The notes under the pieces were generated by a model. It saw only the letters and a program-made list of their open reading frames with translations. It did no database searches and was not told where the DNA came from. A stretch of DNA of 32,048 nucleotides from Sulfurimicrobium sp. Lineage in GTDB: Bacteria; Pseudomonadota; Gammaproteobacteria; Burkholderiales; Sulfuricellaceae. Both the position numbers and the translations under genes were made by a program. Positions 8,551 through 17,854 of the stretch are shown piece by piece. Every line of letters begins with the position of its first letter. Positions within the stretch are counted from its first letter, which is position 1. Location: positions 1 through 32,048 of the forward strand of contig JAUYFW010000072.1 of assembly GCA_030690835.1 (NCBI GenBank). Reading direction: 5' to 3'.

Positions 8551-9417
8551 GTGAACACCAGCATGGAAGGACAAATCATTGCCGCCTATGGCCGCCAGTT
8601 CACGGTAGAACTGCCGGACGGAGTGCATGTCACCTGCGTCACGCGGGGGAAAAAAAGCGGGGCGGCCTGTGGCGACCGGGTGCGAATTGCCCTCACTTCG
8701 CCCAATCAGGGCGTCATCGAAGCCATCCTTCCGCGCCAGTCCCTGCTCTATCGCTCCGACGCGTTCCGGGAAAAAATCATTGCCGCCAATGTCACGCAAA
8801 TCATCATTGTGCTGGCAGCCGTGCCGAGCTTCTACGAAGACCTGGTAAATCGCTGCCTGGTGGCTGCGGAAGCCGCCAGGATCAAGGCACTGATCGTGCT
8901 CAACAAGGCCGATCTGGTTGCCGAGACGGCCCGTGCCATGGAGACGCTGCAACCTTACCGGAATCTCGGCTACCCATTGTTGACCCTCTGTGCCCACCGC
9001 GACATCGAGCCATTGCGGCCCTTCCTGCAAGGCGAAACCAGCGTGCTGGTGGGACAATCCGGCATGGGGAAATCGAGCATCATCAATGGCCTGTTTCCCG
9101 GCATTAATTTGGAAACACGCGAAATATCCAAAACGCTGGATTCCGGCAAACACACCACCACTTTTGCCAAGATCTACCACCTAGACCCCGACAGCCACAT
9201 CATCGATTCCCCCGGTTTGCAGGAGTTCGGCTTGCATCATCTCAAGGCCGAGGAAATCGACCACGCCTTCATCGAGTTCCGCCCCTACCTCGGGCAATGC
9301 AAGTTCAACAACTGCCATCATCGCTCGGAACCCGGCTGCGCCGTGCTCGCAGCCGTGGCGGCAGGCAGCATCCATCGACGACGCCTGGCGGCTTATCAGA
9401 AGCTGGTCAGCGCCTGA
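8551..9417 (+). CDS. rsgA: Ribosome small-subunit biogenesis GTPase RsgA
   Basis: A 288-residue circularly permuted GTPase that helps mature the 30S subunit. An N-terminal OB-fold (residues about 1-75) is followed by motifs in permuted order: G4 NKAD at 118-121, G1 GQSGMGKSS at 168-176 and G3 DSPG at 219-222. The C-terminal zinc site is C250-x4-C255-x-H257-x5-C263. All motifs are intact. The start is GTG at 8551 or ATG at 8563; neither has a convincing ribosome site and the choice is open. The last 11 bases overlap the 3' end of the convergent P-type ATPase gene. Confidence 0.95.
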   Translation: MNTSMEGQIIAAYGRQFTVELPDGVHVTCVTRGKKSGAACGDRVRIALTSPNQGVIEAILPRQSLLYRSDAFREKIIAANVTQIIIVLAAVPSFYEDLVNRCLVAAEAARIKALIVLNKADLVAETARAMETLQPYRNLGYPLLTLCAHRDIEPLRPFLQGETSVLVGQSGMGKSSIINGLFPGINLETREISKTLDSGKHTTTFAKIYHLDPDSHIIDSPGLQEFGLHHLKAEEIDHAFIEFRPYLGQCKFNNCHHRSEPGCAVLAAVAAGSIHRRRLAAYQKLVSA

Positions 9418-12052
9418 CCCACCATTTCCTCAGTTCTTCCAGCAGCAGCATGACCAAGGCCATGGGAATCAGCAATAGCCACACTTCCCGCGCAACCGGC
9501 AACGTGCCAAACAGCGCATTGCCCCACGGGGTATAGTCGATCAGCAGGATCAGGGTAATTTCCGCCGCCACGCCGGCGAGGATCAGGCGGTTGTCCAGCA
9601 GATTCCGGGAAAATACCGAATCGCGGTCGCTACGACAAATGAATACGTTGACGACCTGCATCACGATAATCGCGCTCAAGGTGGCGGCAGTTGCCTGGAG
9701 ATAAAGTGCGTCATGCGGCGGCAATTCCGTGCCGTACTGCCATCCTCCGCCATGCAGCACCCAGAAGAAGGCAGCCAGCGCTGCCGCTGCTTCCAGAACG
9801 CCGAGAAACAGGTAGGCGCGCAGCAGCAAGGCACCGTTGAGCAGCCGTTCTCCCCGCGCCCGGGGCGGCTTCTGCATGACGCCAGGGTGGGGCTTCTCGG
9901 TACCCAGGCCAAGGGCCGGCAGCATGTCGGTACCCAGATCCACGGCAAGAATCTGGATCACGGTCAGCGGCAGGGGTATCTTGAACAGGACAAAGGCAAG
10001 ATAAGGCACAATTTCCGGAATATTGGAGGTGAGGATGTAGGTGAGAAATTTGCGGATGTTGTCGTAAACCGCCCGCCCCTCCTCGATCGCCGCCACGATG
10101 CTGGCGAAGTTGTCGTCGAGCAGGATCATATCCGCAGCCTCCTTCGCCACATCGGTACCGGCAATGCCCATGGCGATGCCGATATCGGCCTTCTTCAGTG
10201 CCGGCGCATCGTTCACGCCATCCCCGGTCACCGCGACGATATGGCCTTTTTTCTGCAGCGCGAGGACGATGCGCATTTTCTGGTCGGCCTTGAGACGGGC
10301 GAAGATGATCTCTGGCGCATCGAGTTTGAGCTGCAACTGGTCTGCGGAAAGGTGCTGCATGTCATCGCCCGTCACCACCAGCGGCGCGGCGCACAGGCCG
10401 ATTTCGCGCGCGATGGCCACGGCGGTATGAGGATGGTCGCCAGTGACGATAATCACCTTGATTCCCGCTGCGTGGCATTTTCGGACGGCTTCGGCCACCT
10501 CGGCGCGCGGCGGATCTTCCAGTCCCACCAGACCGCTCAGCGTCAGGCCGCTTTCCAGCTGCCCGCGGAGCTCGCCCTCCGCCACCTTGCGCGAGGCGAA
10601 GGCCAGCACCCGCAGGCCCTGCCCGGCCAGTTCCTGTTCGGCGCGCAGCATGCTTTCCCGCGCCTCCGCGCCAAGCGCCACAATGCCGCCCTCGGTCTCA
10701 ATGTGGGCGCATAGCGGCATGACTGTCTGCAGCGCGCCCTTGGTGTAAAGCACCTGCTCGCTGGCAGTCCGGTGTAGCGTGGACATGCGCTTGCGCTCGG
10801 CGTCGAAAGGCACTTCGTCCACGGCCGGCAGATCCGGCCACTCGCCTCGCGCGTTGTCCGCCATGCCCACCAACGCCACCTCCATCGGATCGCCCAGCCA
10901 GGTGCCGTCATCCTTGCGCTTCAGCATGTGGCAATAACGCGCTGCGGCGAGGAGCTCGGCGTACAGATGCGCCTGTTGCAGCAAATCCTGGGGGGTCTTG
11001 TAAACTCCGTTGACAAAGAGCTGCTTTACTTCCATCCGGTTGAGCGTCAGGGTGCCGGTTTTGTCGGTACAGATGACCGTCGCCGAGCCCAGCGTCTCCA
11101 CCGACGGCAAATGGCGTACCAGTGCGTTGCGCTTGGCCATGCGCTGGGTCGCCATGGCCAGCGAGAGGGTCACCGTGGGCAACAGGCCTTCCGGTACGTT
11201 GGCGACGATAATCCCGATGGCGAAAATGAAATTTTCCCAAAAGGACAAGCCCATCGCCTGGCCGATAAAGAAAAAAAGGACCCCCAGCCCGATCGACAGG
11301 GCCGCCACCAGATGGGAGAGGTGGACGATTTCGCGCTGCAAGGGCGAAAGACGCTCGCTTGGCGCCTGGGTAAGGTGGGCAATTTTGCCGAATTCGGTAT
11401 TCATGCCGGTAGTGAACACCACCGCCTTGCCTTCTCCGGCCACCACGGAAGTACCCGCCAGCAGCATATTGTTGCTGTGCAGCAACTCTTCCACGCTGCT
11501 GGGACTGGCATTGCACGCCCTGGGACGGGACTCTCCGGTGACCGTGGCGGTGTTGACGCGCAGGTCATAGGCCTCGATCACGCGACAATCGGCGGGCACG
11601 TTGTCGCCTTCCTGCAACAGGACCAGATCCCCCGGCACCAGTCGTGCCGCTTCGACCTGCTCCACGCCTCCGCCCCGCATCACCTTGACTTGGCGCGGTA
11701 GCAGCTTGAGCAGCGCCGACAAGGCACGTTCGGCGCGGTATTCCTGCCAGAAGGAAAACAGCCCGTTGATCAGGATCACGCCGAGGATGGCATAGCCCAG
11801 CATTGCCATCCCCTGCCCCGGTGCGCGCCATTCCGCGACAAAAGCCAGGGCGGCGGCGAACCACAGGATCAGGGCAAAAAAGTGGGTAAAACCCTTGAGG
11901 AACTTGAGCCAGAGGGGCTCAAGCGGCAGAGACTCGACCTGATTGGGGCCGAACTCCAGCAAACGGCGCGCGGCTTCCGCCACGGCGAGTCCGTCCGGCC
12001 CACTATGCAGGCTGGCGAGCGCCTCTTCCGCGGTCAAGTGATGGATTTTCAT
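9407..12052 (-). CDS. P2-type cation-transporting ATPase, P2C (Na+/K+-ATPase)-like
   Basis: An 881-residue P-type ATPase of full length. In order: an N-terminal cation-ATPase domain (residues 1-75), actuator motif TGES at 172-175, M4 motif ANVPEGLLPTVTLS with PEGL at 287-290, and the phosphorylation motif DKTGTLT with D330. The KGA nucleotide-site motif (YTKGAL), the hinge TGDGVNDAPALK and six C-terminal membrane helices follow. M5 reads TSNIPEIVPYLAF and M6 reads AVDLGTDMLPALGLG. Na+/K+- and H+/K+-ATPases carry NIPEI and DLGTD here, whereas SERCA pumps carry NVGEV and NLVTD. The transported ion is therefore uncertain and need not be Ca2+. No regulatory gene is adjacent. The stop overlaps rsgA by 11 bases. 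The start ATG 12052 has a weak ribosome site. Confidence 0.93.
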   Translation of the reverse strand: MKIHHLTAEEALASLHSGPDGLAVAEAARRLLEFGPNQVESLPLEPLWLKFLKGFTHFFALILWFAAALAFVAEWRAPGQGMAMLGYAILGVILINGLFSFWQEYRAERALSALLKLLPRQVKVMRGGGVEQVEAARLVPGDLVLLQEGDNVPADCRVIEAYDLRVNTATVTGESRPRACNASPSSVEELLHSNNMLLAGTSVVAGEGKAVVFTTGMNTEFGKIAHLTQAPSERLSPLQREIVHLSHLVAALSIGLGVLFFFIGQAMGLSFWENFIFAIGIIVANVPEGLLPTVTLSLAMATQRMAKRNALVRHLPSVETLGSATVICTDKTGTLTLNRMEVKQLFVNGVYKTPQDLLQQAHLYAELLAAARYCHMLKRKDDGTWLGDPMEVALVGMADNARGEWPDLPAVDEVPFDAERKRMSTLHRTASEQVLYTKGALQTVMPLCAHIETEGGIVALGAEARESMLRAEQELAGQGLRVLAFASRKVAEGELRGQLESGLTLSGLVGLEDPPRAEVAEAVRKCHAAGIKVIIVTGDHPHTAVAIAREIGLCAAPLVVTGDDMQHLSADQLQLKLDAPEIIFARLKADQKMRIVLALQKKGHIVAVTGDGVNDAPALKKADIGIAMGIAGTDVAKEAADMILLDDNFASIVAAIEEGRAVYDNIRKFLTYILTSNIPEIVPYLAFVLFKIPLPLTVIQILAVDLGTDMLPALGLGTEKPHPGVMQKPPRARGERLLNGALLLRAYLFLGVLEAAAALAAFFWVLHGGGWQYGTELPPHDALYLQATAATLSAIIVMQVVNVFICRSDRDSVFSRNLLDNRLILAGVAAEITLILLIDYTPWGNALFGTLPVAREVWLLLIPMALVMLLLEELRKWWVRR

Positions 12053-12126
12053 CGCCGCCGATACGCCGGAAACTTACCGGATTCGCCAAGGGTGGACCCA
12101 AGGCCGAACCCGGCTTGCCGGGAAAG

Positions 12127-13527
12127 TTAAGGTTTGTTGCCGTTAATGCGGATGGTCACGAACATCGAACGGTCGCCACGCAAAATGCGCAAGGCAACGA
12201 CTTGCCCCGGGCCATACTGGTTCAACAGCTCCGCAAATTGCTGCAAACCCTTCACGTCCTGGTTGTTCACCGACAGAATGATGTCGCCGCTGATCACGCC
12301 CGCCTGTGCCGCGGCGCCTTCCGCGTCTTCCACCAACAGGCCGTTGCTGATTTTGAGTTCTTTCTTCTGTACATCGCCAAGTTCACTCAAGCTTAATCCA
12401 AGTTTGCCGGTAGCCTTGCCGAGTTTGGCGGAACGCCCCCCACCCTTCTCACCCGGCAGTTCGCCCACGATCAGCGCGACATCCTTGCTTGCCCCTTTGC
12501 GCCACACCTGAAGCAGCACGCGTTTACCCGGCTTGACTGCAGCGACGAGTCTGGGCAGTTCGCTGGAACTCTCGACCGTTTTGCCGTCGAACTTGAGCAC
12601 CACATCGCTCGCCACGAGTCCCGCCTTGTCCGCCGGACTGCCTTTTTCCACGTTGGCGATCAATGCCCCCATGGGCCGGCTCAGCCCGAACGATTCCGCC
12701 AGTTCCCTGGTCACCTCCTGGATCATCACGCCCAGCCAGCCGCGGTTGACCTTGCCACCGGCGCGCAACTGGTCACTGATGTCGATCGCCACGTCGATGG
12801 GGATGGCGAAGGACAATCCCATGTATCCGCCGGTGCGGCTCAGGATTTGGGAATTGATGCCGACCACTTCGCCTTTCATGTTGAATAGCGGACCACCTGA
12901 GTTGCCGGGGTTGATCGCCACATCGGTCTGAATGAAGGGCACATAATTTTCCTGCGGCAACGAACGCCCCTTGGCGCTGACGATGCCGGCAGTGATGCTG
13001 TTATCGAAGCCAAAAGGCGAACCGATCGCCGCCACCCATTCGCCCACCTTGAGCTGATCCGGCTTGCCGATCATCACCCTGGGCAAATTGCTCGCCTCGA
13101 TCTTGATCAGAGCCACGTCGGTCCTGCGATCGCTGCCGATGACCTTGGCGGGAAATTCACGCTTATCGGTGAAGCGCACAGTGACCTCATCCGCCGCATC
13201 CACCACGTGGGCATTGGTCAGGATATAACCGTCCGCGCTGATGATGAAACCGGAACCCAGGGAACGCGACTGAAATTCGCGCGGCCCCTTCTGCCCCTTG
13301 CCCGGCGGCATGAAACGGCGGAAGAAATCGAACATCGGATCGTCTTCCGACAAATGGGGATTCTGGGGAAGGACGCTCTCGTTACGCACGGTCTGTGTGG
13401 TGCTGATATTGACGACCGAAGCGCCGTGTTTTTCCGCCAGTTCGCTGAAATCGGGCAAATCCCTGGCGTAGGAAAAAGCAGTCAAGGATACAAAAAGCGC
13501 AAAAAAGGCGAATAAACGTTTCATCAT
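12127..13527 (-). CDS. mucD: Do-like periplasmic serine protease MucD/DegP
   Basis: A 466-residue trypsin-like protease/chaperone for misfolded envelope proteins. A signal peptide (residues 1-21) is followed by the protease domain with the catalytic triad H107 (TNAHVVD), D137 (RRTDVALIK) and S210 (GNSGGPLF). Two PDZ domains follow (about 265-350 and 370-460), so it is DegP/MucD-like and not a single-PDZ, membrane-anchored DegS. Two adjacent ATGs at 13527 and 13524 follow AGGAGG (13534-13539) at good spacing. The first overlaps the rseC stop as ATGA, so translation is probably coupled. It is the last gene of the rpoE operon. In many relatives lepA comes next, but here the ATPase gene does. Confidence 0.95.
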   Translation of the reverse strand: MMKRLFAFFALFVSLTAFSYARDLPDFSELAEKHGASVVNISTTQTVRNESVLPQNPHLSEDDPMFDFFRRFMPPGKGQKGPREFQSRSLGSGFIISADGYILTNAHVVDAADEVTVRFTDKREFPAKVIGSDRRTDVALIKIEASNLPRVMIGKPDQLKVGEWVAAIGSPFGFDNSITAGIVSAKGRSLPQENYVPFIQTDVAINPGNSGGPLFNMKGEVVGINSQILSRTGGYMGLSFAIPIDVAIDISDQLRAGGKVNRGWLGVMIQEVTRELAESFGLSRPMGALIANVEKGSPADKAGLVASDVVLKFDGKTVESSSELPRLVAAVKPGKRVLLQVWRKGASKDVALIVGELPGEKGGGRSAKLGKATGKLGLSLSELGDVQKKELKISNGLLVEDAEGAAAQAGVISGDIILSVNNQDVKGLQQFAELLNQYGPGQVVALRILRGDRSMFVTIRINGNKP

Positions 13528-14000
13528 TCATGACCTCCTGCAAATTTGACAAAGTTTTGAGAAAAGACCCGCCGCAGGACGACCGGCTGGAACTGGCTAT
13601 TCGTTCCCGCACCGGCGCTAATCAATTTCAAGGCCACAAAACCCACAACCAGCCCGACGAGCACCCCGCCAACGGCATAAGCGTCCTGTAAGCGAGCCGG
13701 CGCCAGCCACCCGCCCAAAATCGCGCCCGTCAGCAGGAACGCCAGCGGCAACAGATACACCAGCAGCGAACTCTTGAGCAGCGCCGCTTCTTCCATACCG
13801 ATCACCACGCGCTCACCCAGCGCCGCGTCAATCGGATTGAGCACCTTGAATGATGAGGTTTTGCTGCCCAGCAACTGGCTCAGGGTGGACGTGCCGCAGC
13901 CTTCCTTGCCGCTGCAACTGCCACACGCCGAGGCACGCGAGGTTTCCACGAACACGCCCTCCTGCCCGATTTTTACGATCACACCTTCTGCTTCCAACAT
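13524..14000 (-). CDS. rseC: RseC/MucC-family envelope-stress regulator
   Basis: A 158-residue inner-membrane protein of the RseC/MucC (SoxR-reducing) family. The N-terminal domain has the characteristic cysteine cluster ACGSCSGKEGCGTS (residues about 25-38), a possible metal or redox site. Two hydrophobic spans follow (about 78-98 and 104-126). Family members modulate sigma-E activity or take part in reducing SoxR; which applies here is unknown. It starts 15 bases after rseB and its TGA overlaps the mucD ATG. Four cysteines and the two-helix layout make the family call solid. Confidence 0.9.
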   Translation of the reverse strand: MLEAEGVIVKIGQEGVFVETSRASACGSCSGKEGCGTSTLSQLLGSKTSSFKVLNPIDAALGERVVIGMEEAALLKSSLLVYLLPLAFLLTGAILGGWLAPARLQDAYAVGGVLVGLVVGFVALKLISAGAGTNSQFQPVVLRRVFSQNFVKFAGGHE

Positions 14001-14015
14001 TTGAAATCCCGCCTA

Positions 14016-14972
14016 TTATTTTGCGATAAAAGACACCGAATTGCCGATCTGCGTCACGGTCGCCGCCGGCACCTCGCCCAGCACCGTCACCTGATATTCG
14101 CCGACAGGCCTGGTATAAACGTTGATGGCGCCCTGACTGGAAAGGCCGGACACGGGTTTCAGGATTCCCGCCAGAGGCTCGATGAAGATGGATACCGCCG
14201 CCAGTTGATCGGAAAATACCATATGATTCGTGGGGAATTTTTTGCCCGGAAAGGCGCGTTTCAACGCCATGATTTTCTTGAATCCGGCCGGCGGCGATTT
14301 GACCACCCAGCCGGGATCGACCTGTGCTTCCCTGGCTTGCATGCTCACCGGTTGCTTGACAGCATATTTCGACTTCAACTGCTCGGGATCGATGTTGCCG
14401 CCGATGCTGGCCTGGGTAAAGAAAAATTGATCCACCACTTCATTTTTCTCATTCAGGGTGCTGGCCTTGAGCAGCAGGCCGCTGGCGCTGTCGGCGCACA
14501 AGCGGTGTCCATACCGGTAGATATCGCGTGGCTCCAGCATGACATTCTGACAATCGTATCCGGCCACGCGCTCCATGCCACCCAGTTTGATCGCGTAGAT
14601 TTCGCCGATACCCGACAACTGCTCGGGCAAAAGGGCCGGAAAACTCTTGTGCGCCTTGCGCCTTTCCACGATCACGGCCTTGTTTTCCAGCATGTAACAG
14701 ACCACTTCATCGTTGTCGCGGATAATCTCGCGCGGCGGACCATCCAGCACTTCGAGCTTTTCATGCTCGCCGCTCGCGTCCGAGAGGTGGACGATGCGTG
14801 AAGTTTTCATGTAACCGTCGCGCCGATAAACGAAAGTACCGCTGTAATTGATGCGGTGAGCAGCGGAAGCCATCTTTTGCAGCCAGGCAGAGGCGTCCCC
14901 CTCAGCCTTCTCAGCCAGGGCGAAGCCTGGCAAAAACATCAGGATCAGCAATACATGGCGCGTCTTTCTCAT
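14016..14972 (-). CDS. rseB: Periplasmic sigma-E regulator RseB/MucB
   Basis: A 318-residue exported protein that binds the periplasmic part of RseA, shields it from proteolysis and senses mislocalised lipoproteins or lipopolysaccharide. The signal peptide (MRKTRHVLLILMFLPGFALA) precedes the RseB N-terminal fold, with the hallmark segment NYSGTFVYRRDG (residues about 39-50). The C-terminal MucB/RseB domain ends in a strand-rich region (VTVLGEVPAATVTQIG). The start ATG 14972 overlaps the rseA stop as ATGA. Length matches family members. The gene order rpoE-rseA-rseB confirms the assignment. Confidence 0.94.
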   Translation of the reverse strand: MRKTRHVLLILMFLPGFALAEKAEGDASAWLQKMASAAHRINYSGTFVYRRDGYMKTSRIVHLSDASGEHEKLEVLDGPPREIIRDNDEVVCYMLENKAVIVERRKAHKSFPALLPEQLSGIGEIYAIKLGGMERVAGYDCQNVMLEPRDIYRYGHRLCADSASGLLLKASTLNEKNEVVDQFFFTQASIGGNIDPEQLKSKYAVKQPVSMQAREAQVDPGWVVKSPPAGFKKIMALKRAFPGKKFPTNHMVFSDQLAAVSIFIEPLAGILKPVSGLSSQGAINVYTRPVGEYQVTVLGEVPAATVTQIGNSVSFIAK

Positions 14973-15466
14973 CGGGCGTTGACCTCACGGATTTCAGAAA
15001 CCGTGCGGATATATGGCGTCATGCCCTGCATGGCTACACCGGGCGAGTATTCCTGATGCGCGAGCAGGTAGGGATTGACGTCGGCGCTGGCGAGTTCCAC
15101 TGGCGCTGCTTTTGCCAGAGTCATCTCGGTGGGCGCATGCACCGCGCCCGTTTGCAATACGGCCCAAACCACCAGCCCCACCGCCGTGACGGAAGCAGCG
15201 GCTGACAAGGCTATGGTGCGCGGGCTGCGCTTGGGCAGACGATGAGGTGCCAGCACGGTCGGCTCTTCCGCCAGACTCGCACTGAAACGCCCCATGAAGC
15301 CGTCGGAAACAGAAGAAGTGTCGCGCAAGACATCGCCAATCAGATGGTAGGCGTGCCACTCGCGTTGCGCTTCCGAATCCTGCAATGCGCCGAAGAAACG
15401 TTGCACTTCCGCATCGTCCAGTTCGCCATCCATCATCTGTGAAATTTGCTCATTCATCCTTACCAT
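14969..15466 (-). CDS. rseA: Anti-sigma-E factor RseA
   Basis: A 165-residue single-span membrane protein that sequesters sigma-E until cleaved by periplasmic and intramembrane proteases. The start is placed at ATG 15466 because GGAG lies seven bases upstream; ATG 15457 is an alternative but abuts its only purine run. Residues about 4-75 form the cytoplasmic anti-sigma domain (QISQMMDGELDDAEVQRF, WHAYHLIGDVLRD). A transmembrane helix follows at about 105-125 (IALSAAASVTAVGLVVWAVL), then a periplasmic tail. The start overlaps the rpoE stop by seven bases, so sigma and anti-sigma factors are made in coupled amounts. RseP, the likely site-2 protease, is encoded in the same window. Confidence 0.92.
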   Translation of the reverse strand: MVRMNEQISQMMDGELDDAEVQRFFGALQDSEAQREWHAYHLIGDVLRDTSSVSDGFMGRFSASLAEEPTVLAPHRLPKRSPRTIALSAAASVTAVGLVVWAVLQTGAVHAPTEMTLAKAAPVELASADVNPYLLAHQEYSPGVAMQGMTPYIRTVSEIREVNAR

Positions 15467-16059
15467 CTCTTGTCTCCTTGCGTATCCAGCAGCGGCCGCA
15501 GTTTTTCCGAAATCGCATCGCGCGCACGAAAAATACGCGAACGCACCGTACCAATTGGGCAATTCATGACCTGCGCGATATCCTCGTAACTTAAACCTTC
15601 GATCTCACGCAGGGTAATCGCGGTTCTTAACTCTTCTGGCAAGGCGTCCACTGCGGAGTTCACCGTTTCGGCAATTTGTTTGCTCATCAATGCATTTTCC
15701 GGCGTATTGATGTCGCGCAACTCGTCGCCGCCCTCAAAGCCCTCGGCCTCTTCATTGTCGTATATGGTTACGGTCGGCGCGCGCCGCCCCTGCGCCACCA
15801 GGTAATTCTTGGCGGTATTGATGCCAATACGATATAGCCAGGTATAAAACGCGCTCTCGCCCCGGAATGAAGGCAAGGCGCGGTAAGCCTTGATAAAGGC
15901 TTCCTGCGACACGTCCTCCACTTCCGCCGCATCGCGAATAAAGCGCGACAACAGCCGTGCCAGCTTGCGCTGATACTTGGCCACCAACAACTCGAAGGCG
16001 TGCTTGTCACCGCGCTGCGCACGCTCGACCAGTTGCTGGTCAATTTCCCGGTCACCCAT
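15460..16059 (-). CDS. rpoE: ECF sigma factor sigma-E (RpoE/AlgU)
   Basis: A 199-residue extracytoplasmic-function sigma factor controlling the envelope stress response. Region 2 spans about residues 20-95 and includes [35 protein letters not shown] and [15 protein letters not shown]. Region 4 includes [23 protein letters not shown] and the recognition helix [19 protein letters not shown]. The ATG at 16059 has GGGAG upstream. It heads the operon with rseA, rseB, rseC and mucD, and is divergent from nadB across a spacer of 183 bases. Autoregulation is expected from the family, but no clear sigma-E promoter could be identified by eye. Confidence 0.97.
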   Translation of the reverse strand: MGDREIDQQLVERAQRGDKHAFELLVAKYQRKLARLLSRFIRDAAEVEDVSQEAFIKAYRALPSFRGESAFYTWLYRIGINTAKNYLVAQGRRAPTVTIYDNEEAEGFEGGDELRDINTPENALMSKQIAETVNSAVDALPEELRTAITLREIEGLSYEDIAQVMNCPIGTVRSRIFRARDAISEKLRPLLDTQGDKRW

Positions 16060-16242
16060 CTGGGTTCGCTCCCTGAAGCTATTTATTTTTTGTATAGCGC
16101 TTTCGCCGGACCATGCCGGTATAGACGCCTCAACAAAAGACAGCAGAAGCGTGTAATTAGTTCACGCAACATTGGGGGTTTGCGCGTAGGCGACTGGCTG
16201 CATGGTATGATTTTCCCGCTTTCATTTTGTACTGGATCGGGT

Positions 16243-17829
16243 GTGAAACAATTCGACGTGGTTATTATCGGCAGCGGACTGGCGGGCATGACGCTCGCCC
16301 TGCATCTGGCCGCGCATAAGAAAATCGGGCTGATCACCAAAAAGTCCCTGCTCGATGGCGCCAGCAGCTGGGCGCAGGGCGGTATCGCCGCCGTGCTGGG
16401 CGATGACGATTCAATCCAGTCGCATGTCCAGGACACTTTGGTCGCCGGAGCCGGCTTGTGCAGCGAATGCACGACCCGTTTCGTCGTGGAACATGGCAAA
16501 CCGGCGATCGAATGGCTGCTCCAGCAAGGCGTACAGTTCAGCCACGACGAACTGCATGCCGAGGCGCTCCACCTCACACGCGAAGGCGGCCATAGCCACC
16601 GCCGCATCGTGCATGCCGCCGATGCCACTGGAGCCGCGATACAGCAGACCCTGTCGGCACAAATCAAGGCTCACCCCAATATTACCCTGCTGGAAGAACA
16701 CATCGCCATCGACCTCATCACGGGGAAAAAACTGGGCCTCAAGGAACCGGCACTGGCCAATCGCTGCTTCGGGCTCTACGCTCTCGACAACAGTTCGGGC
16801 AAAGTGGTCACCTTTTCCGCCCAGCATGTCGCGCTGGCCACGGGCGGCGCGGGCAAGGTTTATCTCTATACCACCAACCCCGACGTCGCGGCGGGGGATG
16901 GCGTGGCCATGGGCTGGCGTGCCGGTTGCCGGGTAGCCAACATGGAATTCATCCAGTTCCATCCCACCTGCCTGTATCACCCCCACGCCAAATCCTTCCT
17001 CATCACCGAGGCGGTACGCGGTGAAGGCGGCTTGCTCAAGCTGCCCGACGGCACGCGCTTCATGCCCGATCATGACCCGCGCGCCGAATTGGCGCCGCGC
17101 GATGTAGTCGCAAGGGCGATCGACTTCGAAATGAAAAAGCGCGGCCTGGATTGCGTCTATCTCGACATTTCACACAAGCCGGAGGCATTTCTCAAGGAGC
17201 ATTTTCCCAATATCCATGCGCGCTGCATGGCACTGGGCATCGACATCACGCAGGACCCCATCCCGGTGGTTCCCGCCGCGCATTACACCTGTGGCGGCAT
17301 CATGACCGACCTGCGCGCCCGCACCGACATCCACAATCTTTATGCCGTGGGCGAGGTCGCCCATACCGGACTGCATGGCGCCAACCGGCTGGCAAGCAAT
17401 TCGCTGCTGGAATGCATCGTGTTCGCCCAGGCTGCCGCACGGGATATTCTGCAACAACCGGACAGCCCGTTACAGCCCCTGCCGGAATGGGACGAAAGCC
17501 GCGTCACCGACGCCGACGAGGAAATCATCATTTCCCACAACTGGGACGAATTGCGCCGTTTCATGTGGGATTACGTCGGTATCGTGCGCACCAGCAAACG
17601 TCTGCAGCGGGCCTTGAAACGCATCAAACTGTTGCAGGAGGAGATTGACGAGTATTACAGCAATTTCCGCGTCAGCAACGACCTGATCGAGTTGCGCAAC
17701 CTGGTGCAGACAGCCGAATTAATCGTGCACAGCGCCATGCTGCGGCACGAGAGCAGAGGCTTGCATTTCAGCCGCGATTACCCGGAACAGCTGCCGGCAG
17801 CGGAAAACACCGTGCTGGTGCCCGACTAA
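16243..17829 (+). CDS. nadB: L-aspartate oxidase
   Basis: A 528-residue FAD enzyme that oxidises L-aspartate to iminoaspartate, the first step of de novo NAD synthesis with NadA. The start is set at GTG 16243 because the protein then begins [15 protein letters not shown], with the FAD dinucleotide motif GSGLAG at residues 10-15. The open frame extends further upstream without conserved content; ATG 16207 is less likely. Other landmarks are [10 protein letters not shown], the active-site segment [24 protein letters not shown], and the FAD-site motif [12 protein letters not shown]. The C-terminal helical domain is complete. It is divergent from rpoE, a common arrangement in beta- and gammaproteobacteria, and convergent with lpxA across 22 bases. 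Confidence 0.95.
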   Translation: MKQFDVVIIGSGLAGMTLALHLAAHKKIGLITKKSLLDGASSWAQGGIAAVLGDDDSIQSHVQDTLVAGAGLCSECTTRFVVEHGKPAIEWLLQQGVQFSHDELHAEALHLTREGGHSHRRIVHAADATGAAIQQTLSAQIKAHPNITLLEEHIAIDLITGKKLGLKEPALANRCFGLYALDNSSGKVVTFSAQHVALATGGAGKVYLYTTNPDVAAGDGVAMGWRAGCRVANMEFIQFHPTCLYHPHAKSFLITEAVRGEGGLLKLPDGTRFMPDHDPRAELAPRDVVARAIDFEMKKRGLDCVYLDISHKPEAFLKEHFPNIHARCMALGIDITQDPIPVVPAAHYTCGGIMTDLRARTDIHNLYAVGEVAHTGLHGANRLASNSLLECIVFAQAAARDILQQPDSPLQPLPEWDESRVTDADEEIIISHNWDELRRFMWDYVGIVRTSKRLQRALKRIKLLQEEIDEYYSNFRVSNDLIELRNLVQTAELIVHSAMLRHESRGLHFSRDYPEQLPAAENTVLVPD

Positions 17830-17830
17830 G

Positions 17831-17854
17831 GCTCGCTTCGCGAGTTTCACGTTA
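17831..17854. repeat. Short palindromic repeat between nadB and lpxA stops
   Basis: CTCGC-TTC-GCGAG at 17832-17844 is a five-base-pair hairpin filling the 22-base gap between the convergent nadB and lpxA stop codons. An almost identical sequence lies at 24371-24383 next to the dxr stop, and the flanking bases are also similar (a GTTAA follows at 17851 and 24390). A GTA-loop version is at 27152-27164. The hairpin could terminate or stabilise both transcripts, but no T-run is present. Confidence 0.65.

Noticed and set aside
9713-10714. A 333-codon plus-strand open frame inside the P-type ATPase gene.
   Set aside because: It is a shadow of the conserved ATPase, with no family features of its own.
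16136-16163. Possible sigma-E promoter for rpoE (GAACTA, 17 bases, TCTTT on the minus strand).
   Set aside because: The -35 element is only partly like GGAACTT and the -10 is poor; too weak to call by eye, though autoregulation is expected.
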